The translations under genes and the position numbers were made by a program. This document shows, in pieces, positions 54,351 to 64,000 of a stretch of DNA of 64,000 nucleotides. Origin of the DNA: Canna indica (Eukaryota > Streptophyta > Magnoliopsida > Zingiberales > Cannaceae); contig CP136896.1 in assembly GCA_034359265.1 (NCBI GenBank), positions 33,996,001 through 34,060,000 on the forward strand, given 5' to 3'. The notes under the pieces are model-generated. The model did no database searches, had not been told where the DNA came from, and saw nothing but the letters and a program-made list of their open reading frames with translations. The first letter of the stretch is position 1, and every line of letters starts with the position of its first letter.

Positions 54351-57300
54351 TCTAACCACCATGTGCCACCCACGGGGTTCCCAGGAGCATGAACAGGATG
54401 ACATTTTTTTTCGTGCACGGTCGAGCAACGATCGAGCGACGGCTGTGCGACGTGAGCGACGGGCGAGCAACCCGAGCGACAGCCATGCCATGCCGCTCCC
54501 TAACATATTTGAGGCCACTAACCCCCATGTGTCACCCACGGGGTTCCCAGGAGCACGAGCAACATGTCATTTTTTTTCGTCCGCACGGTTGAGCGGCGTC
54601 CGCGTGACGTTTGTGCGACGTGAGCGACGGGCGAGCGACGGGCGAGCAACCCGAGCGATAGCCATGCCATGCCGCTCCCTAACATATGTGAGGCCTCTAA
54701 GCCCCATGTGCCACCCACGGGGTTCCCAAGAGCGCGAGCAATATGACATTTTTTTTCGTCCGCACGGTCAAGCGACGGCAGCATGACGATTGTGCGACGG
54801 GCGAGCGACGGGCGAGCGACGGGCGAGCGACGGGCGAGCGACGGGCGAGCGACGGGCGAGCAACCCGACCGACAGCCATGCCATGCCGCTCCCTAACATA
54901 TGTCAGGCCTCTAACCCCCTTGTGCCACCCACGGGGTTCCCAGGAGCATGAGCAGTGTGACGTTTTTTTTCGGCCACGGGGTCGAGCGATGGCCGCGCGA
55001 CGGTTGTGCGACGTGAGCGACGGGCGAGCAACCCGAGAGACAGCCATGCCATGCCACTCCCTAACATATGTGAGGCCTCTAACCCCAGTGTGCCACCCAC
55101 GGAGTTCCCAAGAGCACGAGTAGCAAGACATTTGTTTTCGTCCGCACGGTCGAGCGACGGCCGCACGACGGCTGTGCGACGGGCGAGCAACCCAAGCGAC
55201 AGCCATGCCATGCCGCTCCCTAACATATGTGAGGCCTCTAACCCCCATGTGACACCCACGGTGTTCCCAGGAGCACGAGTAGCATGACAAAAATTTTCAT
55301 ATGCACGGCCGAGCGACGGCTGTGCGACGTGAGCAACAGGCAAGCAACCCGAGCGACAGCAATCCCATGTCGCTCCCTAACATATGTGAGGCCTCTAACC
55401 CCCATGTGCCACCCACGGGATTCCCAAGAGCGCGAGCAACAAGACATTTTTTTTCGTCCGCACGGTCGAGCGATGGCCGCATGATGGTTGTATGACGTGA
55501 GGGACGGGCGAGCGATGGGCGAGCAACCCGAGCGACAGCCATGCCATGCCGCTCCCTAACATATGTGAGGCCTCTAACCCCAATGTGCCACCCACGGAGT
55601 TCCCAAGAGCACGAGCAGCATGACATTGTTTTTCGTCCGCACGGTCGAGCGACAACCGCGCGACGGCTGTGCGACGTGAGCGACTGGCGAGCGACGGGCA
55701 AGCAACCCGAGCAACAGCCATGCCATGCCTCTCCATAACATATGTGAGTCCTCTAACCCCCATGTGCCACCCACGGGGTTCCCAGGAGCACGAGCAGAAT
55801 AACTTTTTTTTTCGTCTGCACGGTCGAGCGACGGCAGCGCGACGGATGTGTGACGTGAGCGACGGGCGAGCGACCTGAGCGACAGCCATGCCATGCCGCT
55901 CCCTAACATATGTGGGGCCACTAACCCCCATGTGCCACCCACGGGGTTCCCAGGAGCACGAGCAGCATGACAAATTTTTTCGTCCACACGGTCGAGCGAC
56001 GGCCACGCGACGGCTGTGCGATGTGAGCTACGGGCGAACAACCCGAGCGACAGCCATGCCATGCCGCTCCCTAACATATGTGAGGCCTCTAACCCCCATA
56101 TGCCACCCACGGGGCTCCAAACAGCATGAGCAGCATGACATTTTTTTTTGTCCGCACGGTTGAGCGACGGCCACGCGACGACTATGCGATGTGAGCGACG
56201 GGCGAGCGACCGGCGAGCAACCCAAGCGACAGCCATGCCATGCCGCTCCCTAACCTATGTGAGGCCTCTAACCCCCACGTGCCACCCACGGGATTCCCAG
56301 AAGCACGAGCAGCATGACATTTTTTTTCATCTGCACGGTCGACCAACGGCCGCGTGATGGTTGTGCGATGTGAGTGACGAGCGAGCAACCCGATCGACAG
56401 CCATGCCATGCCACTCCCTAACATATGTGAGGCCTCTAACCCCCATATGCCACCCACGGGGTTCCCAAGAGCACGAGCAGCATGACATTTTTTTTCACCC
56501 GCACGGTCGAGCGACAGCTATGCGACGTTAGCGACGGGCGAGCGACGGGCGCGCAACTCGATCGATAGCCATGCCATTATGTGAGCATCTAACCCCCATG
56601 TGCCACCCATGGGGTTCCCATGAGCACGAGCAGCATGATTTTTTTTTTCGTCAGCACGGTTGAGCGACGGCTATGCGACGTGAGCGACGGGTGAGCGACA
56701 GCCATGCCATGCCGCTCCCTAACATATGTGAGGCCTCTAACCCCCATGTGCCACCCACGGGGTTCCCAGGAGCACAAGTAGCATTTTTTTTCGTCTACAC
56801 AATCGAGAGTCCGCCGTGCGACGGCTTTGCGACGGGCGAGCAACTCGAGCGACAGCCATGCCACGCCTCACCCACGGGGTTCCCAAGAGCACGAGCTGCA
56901 TGACATTTTTTTCATCCGCATGGTCGAGCGACAGTCGCGCGATGGCTGTGCGACGTGAGCGACGAACGAGCGACGGACGAGCGACCCGAGCGACAACCAT
57001 GACATGCTGCTCCCTAACATATATGAGGGCTCTAACTCCCATGTGCCACCCACAGGGTTCCCAAGAGCACGAGCAGCATAACATTTTTTTTGACCGCACG
57101 GTCGAGCGACAGCCGCGCGACGGCTGTGCGATGTGAGCGACGAACGAGCGACCCGATCGACAGCCATACCATGCTGCTCCCTAACATATGTGAGGCCTCT
57201 AATCCCCATGTTCCACCCACGGGATTCCCAAGATCACGACCAGGATGACATTTTTTTCATCTGCACGGTCGAGCGACAGTCGCGTGACTACTCTGCGACG

Positions 57301-60232
57301 TGAGCGACCCGAGCGACAGCCATGCCATGCTGCTCCCTAACATATGTGAGGCATCTAACCCCCATGTGCCATCCACGGGGTTCCTGGGAGCATGAGCAGA
57401 ACGACCTTTTTTTTCATCCGAACAGTTGAGCGATGGCCGCGCGACGGCTGTGCGACGTGAGCGACATTCGAGAGATAGGCGAGCGACAGGTGAGCAACCC
57501 GAGCGACAGCCATGCCATGCCACTCCCTAACATATGTGAGGGCTCTCACACCCGTGTGCCACCCACGGGATTCCAAGGAGCATAAGCAACATGACATTTT
57601 TTTTCGTCCGCCCGATCGAGCGACGGCCGCGCGACGATTGTCCGACGTGAGCGAGGAGCGAGCGACGAGTGAGCAACACAAGCGACAGCCATGCCGTGCG
57701 GCTCCCTAACAAATGTGAGGCTTCTAACCCCCATGTACCACCCACGGGGTTCCCAAGAGCACGAGCAGCATGACATTTTTTTTTACTGCACGGTCGAGCG
57801 ACAGCCGTGCGACGGCTGTTCGATATGATCGACGAACGAGCGACCCGAGCGACAGCCATGCCATGCTGCTCCCTAACATATGTGAGGACTCTAACCCCCA
57901 TGTGCCACCCATAGGGTTCCCAAGAGCACGACCAGCATGAAATTTTTTTTCGTCCGCACGATCGAGCTATGGCCGCGTGACGGCTGTGCGACATGAGCGA
58001 AGGACGAGCGATCCGAGCGACAGCCATGCCATGCTACTCCCTACATATGTGGGGCCTCTAACCCCCATGTGCCACCCACGGGGTTCCCAGGAGCACGAGC
58101 TGGATGACATTTTTTTTCGTCCGCATGGTCGAGCGACGGCTGCGCGACGACTATCCGACTTGAGCGACGAGCGAGCGACGGGCGAGCCACCCGAGCGACA
58201 GCCATGCCATGCTGCTCCCTAACATATGTGAGGCCTCTAACCCCCATGTGCCACCCACGGGGTTCCCAAGAGGACGAGCAGCATGACATTTCATTTCGTC
58301 TGCACAGTCCAGCGACAGCCGCGTGACGGTTGTGTGACTTGAGCGACGAACGAGCGACCAGAGCGATAGCCATGCCATGCTGCTCCCTAAAATATGTGAG
58401 GCCTCTAACCCCCATGTGCCATCCACGGGGTTCCCAGGAGCACGAGCAGCATGACATTTTTTTTTCGTCCGCACAGTCGAGCGACTACAACATGACGGCT
58501 GTGCGACATGAGCGACAGGCGAGCAACCTGAGCGACAACCATGCCATGCCACTCCCTAACATATGTGAGGCATCTAACCCCCATGTGCCACCCACGGAGT
58601 TCCCAAGAGCACGAGCAACATGACATTTTTTTCGTCCGCACGGTAGAGCGACAACCGCGCGACGGCTGTGCAACGTGAGCGACAGTCATGCCATGCTGCT
58701 CCCTAACATATGTGAGGCCTCTAACCCCCATGTACCACCCTTGGAGTTCCCAAGAGCAAGAGCACCATGACATTTTTTTTCGTCCGCAAAGTCGAGCGAC
58801 AGCCGAGCGACGGTTGTGAGACGTGAGCGACGAACGCACGACGGACGAGCGACCCGAGCGACAGCCTTGCCATGTTGCTCCCTAACATATGTGAGGCCTC
58901 TAACCCCCATGTGCTATTCAAAATGTTCGGAGGAGCACGAGCACCATGACATTTTCTTTGGTCCGCATAGTCCAGCGATGACCGCACAACGTCTGTCCGA
59001 CGTGAGCGACGGGTGAGCAATCCGAGCGACAGCCATGCCATGCCACTCCCTAACATATGTGAGGCATCTAACCCCCATGTACCACCCACGGGGTTCCCAA
59101 GAGCACGAGCAGCATGACATTTTTTTTCTTTCGGACGGTTGAGCGACAGTCGCACGACGACTGTGCGAAGTGAGCGAAGAATGAGTGACCCGAGCGACAG
59201 CCTTGCAATGTTGCTCCCTAACATATGTGAGGCCTCTAACCCCGATGTGCTATTCAAAAGGATCGGAGGAGCTTGAGCACCATGACATTTTCTTTGGTCC
59301 GCACAGTCCAGCGACGACCGCACAACGTCTGTCCGACGTGAGTGACGGGTGAGCAATCCGAGCGACATCCATGCCATGCCACTCCCTAACATGTGTGAGG
59401 CATCTAACCCCCATGTGCCACCCACGGGGTTACCAAGACCATGAGCAGCATGACATTTGTTTTCGTCCGCACGATCCAGCGACAGCCGCGCGACGGCTAT
59501 GCGACATGAGAGACGAATGTGCGACGGATGAGCAACCCGACCGACAGCCATGCCATGCCACTCCGTAACATATGTGAGGCCTCTAACCCCCTTGTGCCAC
59601 CCACGAGGTTCCCTAGAACATGAGCAGAATGGCATTCTTTTTTCGTTCGCACGGTCGAGCGACGGCCGCGCGACGACTGTGCGACGTGAGGGACGAGCGA
59701 GCGACCCAAGCGACACCCATGCCATGCTGCTCGCTAACATATGTGAGGCCTCTAATGCCCATGTGCCACCCACGGGGTTCCCAAGAGCACGAGCAACATG
59801 ACGTTTTTTTTTCGTCCGCATGGTCGAGCGACAGACGCGCGACGGCTGTGCGACTTGAGTGACAAACGAGCGACCCAAGCGACAGCCATGCCATGCCGCT
59901 CCATAACATATGTGAGGCCTCTAACCCCCATGTGCCACCCACGGGGTTCCCAAGAGTGCGAGCAGCATGACATTTTTTTTCATCCGCATGGTCGAACGAC
60001 AGCCATGCAACGGCTGTGCGATGTGAGAGACGAATGAGCCACCCGAGCGACAGCCATGCCATGTTGCTCCCTAACATATGTTAGTCCTCTAACCCCCATG
60101 TGCCACCCACGGGGTTCCCGAGAGCACGAGCAGCATGACATTTTTTTTTCGGCCGCACGATTGAGCGACGGTAGTGCGACAGCTGTGCGACGTGAGCGAC
60201 GGGCGAGCAACCCAAGCGACAGCCATGCCATG

Positions 60233-60782
60233 CTGATCACAACACAGCAATTTGACAAGGCACGAGGGACTAATAGTCCTACTAGCCGAGGCCGAACAAA
60301 TTGTCTGAACCGATCATGGCGCAAGGATTGAAAACCCATGCAAGCCAACAATGTTTGCCGCGTCCGAGAGCGTTCGCAAAAACTCGAGAATCGGTCGACA
60401 CGAAGGGCAAAATATGCAATGACATCCGAGGGAGCACGAGATCCACTAACGTGACCGCTCCGACTTTCGCAACACTTGGCGGAGGGAGCGGACGGGGCTG
60501 TTGAAACCAATTGAATAGGTATCGCACAGGCAACACACGTCGCTCCGATGAAAAATCGAAGCACAACTGAAACACTGCAGCATTGATGGTTGGTTGCACT
60601 ATAGTAGGGAGCCCGTTGACGCATGCGAATACATCACCACTCACGTGCCCACACGATCATTTTTGTTGTCGCACCCACCGCCCACCCGCATCACACCATA
60701 GGTGGAGCGAGAGGGCCGAAGAAGCCCTTCTACAATAAAAATCCGCCAAGCTTGAAAGGAAAAGAAAAATAGGCAACTGAGT
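60233..60782. repeat. Non-satellite spacer inside the array, copy 1
   Basis: About 550 bp starting TCACAACACAGCAATTTGAC and ending AAAAATAGGCAACTGAGTCG, with no satellite motif. No family or gene is recognised. It has the same junctions with the satellite as copy 2. Confidence 0.85.
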
Positions 60783-61730
60783 CGAGCAACAGCCGAGCGA
60801 CGAACGATCGACGGACGAGCGACACGGGCGATAGCCTTGCCACGCTGCTCCCTAAAATGTGTGAGGCCTCTAACCCCCATGTGCCACCCATTGGGTTCCC
60901 AAGGGCACGAGCAGCATGACATTTTTCTTCGTCCGCACAGTCGAGTGACAGCCGAATGACGGCTGTGCGACGTGAGCGACGAACGAGTGACGGACGAGCG
61001 ACCCAAGCAGCAGCCATGCCATGCTTCTCCCTAACATATGTGTGGCCTCTAACCCCCCTGTGCAACCCACGGGGTTCCCAGGAATATGAGCAGCAAGACA
61101 TTTTTTTTGTTCCACATAGTCGAGCGACGGTCGCACGACGGCTGTGCAACGTGAGCGACGGGCGAGCAACTGGTGAGCAACCCGAGCGACAGCCACTCCA
61201 TGCCACTAGCTAACATATGTGAGGCCTCTAATGCCCATGTGCCACCCACAGGGTTCCCAAGAGCATGAGTAGCATGACATTTTTTTTTGTCCGCACGGTT
61301 GAGCGACAGCCGGGCGACGGCTGTGCGATGTGAGCGACGCGACGAACGAGGGACGGGCGAGCGATAGCCATGCCTTGCTGCTCCGTAACATATGTGAGGC
61401 CTCTAACCACCATGTGCCACCCACGGGGTTCCCAGTAGCACGAGCAGCATTACATTTTTTTTCGTCCGCACAATCGAGTGACGACAGCGCGACGGCTGTG
61501 GGACGTGAGCGACAGGCGAGCAACCCGAGCGACAGCCATGCCATGCCGCTCCCTAACATATGTGAGGCCTCTAACCCCCATGTGCCACCCACGGGGTTCC
61601 CAAGAGCATGAGCAGCATGACATTTTTTTTTAGTCTGCACGATCAAGCGACGACCACATGACGGCTGTGCGACGTGAGCGACGAACGAGCGACGGGCGAG
61701 CAACCCTAGCGACAGCCATACCTTGCTACT

Positions 61731-62243
61731 CACAACACAGCAATGTGACAAGGCACGAGGGTCTAATAGTCGTACTAGCCGAGGCTGAACAAATTGTCCG
61801 AACTGATCATGGCATGAGGATTGAAAACCCATGCATGCCAAGAATGTTTGCCGCGTCTGAGAGCGTTCGCAGAAACTCGAGAACCGGTCGAGACGAAGTG
61901 CAAAATATGCAATGACATTCGAGGGAGCACGAGATCCACTAACGTGACCGCTCCGACTTCCGCAGCACTTGGCGGAGGGAGTGGACGGGGCTGTTGAAAC
62001 CAATCGAATAGGAATCGCACAGGAAACACACGTCGCACCGATGAAAAATCGAAGCACAACTGAAACACTGCAGCGTCGACGGTTGGTTGCACTATAGCAG
62101 GGAGCCCGTCGACACGATCATTTTTGTTGTCGCACCCACCGCCCACCCGCATCACGCCATAGGCGGAGCGAGAGGGCCGAAGAAGGCCATCTACAACAAA
62201 AATCCGCCAAGCACGAAAGGAAAAGAAAAATAGGCAACTGAGT
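61731..62243. repeat. Non-satellite spacer inside the array, copy 2
   Basis: About 95% like copy 1 by eye, but lacking about 30 bp of copy 1 (around 60617-60650). The spacers start about 1.5 kb apart with five satellite monomers between, so the unit 'spacer plus monomers' was amplified as a block. Confidence 0.85.
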
Positions 62244-64000
62244 CTAGCAACGATCGAGCGACGGACGAGCGACATGAGCGACGGCCTTGCCACACTGCTC
62301 CCTAAAATATGTGAGGCCTCTAACCCCCATGTGCCACCCACTAGGTTTACAAGAGCACGAGCAGCATGACATTTTTTTTCGTCCGCACGGTCGAGCGACA
62401 GCCGTGCGACGGCTGTGCGACGTGAGCGACGAACGAGTGACCCGAGCGGCAGCCATGCAATGCTGCTCCCTAACATATGTGAGGCCTCTAACCCCCATGT
62501 GCCACCCACGGGGTTCCCAGGAGCATGAGCAGCATGACATTTTTTTTCGCCCGCACAGTCGAGCGACGGCCGCGCGACGGCTGTGCGACGTGAGTGACGG
62601 GCGAGCAATCCGAGCGACAACCATGCCATGCCGCTCCATAACATATGTGAGGCCTCTAACCCCCATGTGCCACCCACGCGGTTCCCAAGAGCATGAGCAG
62701 CATGACATTTTTTTTTCGTCCGCACGGTGGAGCGACAGCCACGCGACGGCTGTGCGACGTGAGCGATGAGCGACCGACCGTAGCGACAGCCATGCCATGT
62801 TGCTCTAACATATGTGAAGCCTCTATCCCCCATGTTCCTCCCACGGGGTTCCCAGGAGCACGAGCAGCATGACATTATTTTTTCGTCTGCACGGTCGAGC
62901 TACGGCCACGCGATGGCTGTGCGATGTGAGCGACGGACGAGCGACCCGAGCGACAGCCATGCCAAGCTGCTCCCTAACATATGTGCCACCCATGGCGTTC
63001 CCAAGAGCACGAGCAGCATGACATTTTTTTCGTTCGCACGATCGAGCGACGGCCTCGCGATGGCTGTGCGATGTGAACGACGAACGAGCGACGAACGAGC
63101 GACAGCCATGCCATGCTGCTCCCTAACATATATGAGTCCTCTAACCCCTATGTGCCACCCATGCGGTTTCCAGGAGCAAGAGCTGCATGACATTTTTTTT
63201 TCATTCGTACGGCCGAGCGACGACCGCGCTATAGCTGTGCGCCGTGAGCGACGAGCTAGCGACGGATGAGCAACCCGAGCGATAGACATGCCATGCTTCT
63301 CCCTAACATATGTGAGGCCTCTAACCCCCATGTGCCACCCACGGGGTTCCCAAGAGCACGAGCAGCATGACATTTTTTTTTGTTTGCACGGTCGAGCGAC
63401 GGCCGCGCGACGGCCGTGCGACGAGCGATCGACAGGCGAGCAACCCGAGCCACAGCCCAGTCACAGTCCTGGCATGGCCAAGCGATGGCTGTGCGACATG
63501 AGCGATGAGCGATCGATAGGCGAGCGACCCGAGCCACAGCCCAGTCATAGTCCTGCCACGTCCAAGCGATGGCTGAGCGACATGAGCGACTGCTGAGCAA
63601 AACATCGAGGATGACATTTTTTTCGTTCGCACAGTCGAGCGACGGCCTAGGCCACAGCCCTGCCGCAGTCGAGCGACGACTCAGCGGATGGCTGAGCGAC
63701 AACTGAGCGAAATGTCCAGCATGACATTTTTTCATTTGAACAGTCGAGCAATGGCCCAGCCACAGCCCAGCCACGGCCGAGCGACTATGTGACAGCCGTG
63801 CAAAATGAGCAGCGTTGCATTTTTTCATTTGCACAGTCGAGCGATGACCCAGCCACATCACAGCCATAGCCCTGCCATGGCTGAGTGACAGTTGAGCGAA
63901 ACATCCAGCATGACATTTTTTCGTTTGCAAAGTCAAGCGACGACCCAGCCACGACTGAGCGAAATGTCCAGCATGACATTTTTTTGTTTGCACAGTCGAG

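Larger units (their letters stand above)
54351..64000. repeat. Tandem satellite, ~170-bp monomer, about 52 units
   Basis: Each monomer has a conserved half (CCCTAACATATGTGAGGCCT, then CTAACCCCCATGTGCCACCC and ACGGGGTTCCCA), a GAGCACGAGCAGCATGACAT block with a T run, and a GC-rich half built of GAGCGACGGGC-like subrepeats. Counting the T-run anchor gives about 52 units, mostly 165-180 bp apart, some 110-150. Subrepeat number varies; the unit near 54785-54860 has six GGGCGAGCGAC in a row. The array continues past the window. Many long frames (up to 385 codons) are by-products of the stop-poor repeat. Confidence 0.95.

Noticed and set aside
58721..59878. 385-codon open frame on the minus strand (and similar ones of 200-366 codons at 54697, 55574, 61206, 61775, 63256)
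   Set aside because: They lie wholly in the satellite, repeat the same residues each monomer and appear in several frames at once. Stop-poor tandem DNA explains them.
60233..60782. Spacer as an rDNA or 5S-related segment
   Set aside because: None of the 5S or large rRNA landmark sequences I know is present on either strand.
54351..64000. CRISPR-like array
   Set aside because: Repeats are about 170 bp, tandem, diverged and without unique spacers, in a plant repeat context; no cas genes.

Overview
This is a repeat-dominated stretch of a plant (angiosperm) nuclear genome. The evidence is the families present: CACTA (En/Spm) DNA transposons with TNP2-type transposases, plant Ty1/copia elements with initiator-Met-type primer sites, a Ty3/gypsy remnant, an L1-like LINE with a C-terminal RNase H, a hAT-like MITE and a long tandem satellite. 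I see no intact single-copy host gene and no tRNA or rRNA gene. The species cannot be told from the sequence.

Layout. 1-6668: CACTA element 1 (minus strand, 3' end outside the window), with both of its genes open. 6669-9199: non-coding, LTR-retrotransposon-like sequence. 9200-46578: a deeply nested stack. A copia LTR (pieces 9200-9519, 38646-39093, 46205-46578) was split by a minus-strand copia element (9520-38645, target duplication AGCAT) and by CACTA element 2 (39094-46201, target duplication TGA). The minus-strand copia itself carries a solo LTR (11185-13481, GAGAT), a plus-strand copia (15921-32744, CCTGC) and an internally deleted gypsy element (35071-37129, CTCTA/CTCTC). The plus-strand copia in turn holds an inverted copia LTR fragment and a third, unrelated CACTA element (about 19261-29046). 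That third element contains three exons, with introns, of a host AAA-ATPase gene. 46579-47750: nothing recognised. About 47750-54142: decayed LINE with a 420-bp MITE inside ORF1. 54351-64000: about 52 monomers of a roughly 170-bp satellite, interrupted twice by the same roughly 0.5-kb spacer.

How the parts relate. CACTA 1 and CACTA 2 are near-identical copies in opposite orientation. Copy 1 has uninterrupted TNP2-like and TNPA-like genes, so it could in principle supply transposase for copy 2, whose genes carry stops and a 20-bp deletion. All the retroelement reading frames are broken. The most notable items are the AAA-ATPase fragment in CACTA 3, a conserved long hairpin in the 5' leader of CACTA 1 and 2, an extra ORF remnant with a TATA-like box after pol in the minus-strand copia, and the composite organisation of the satellite.
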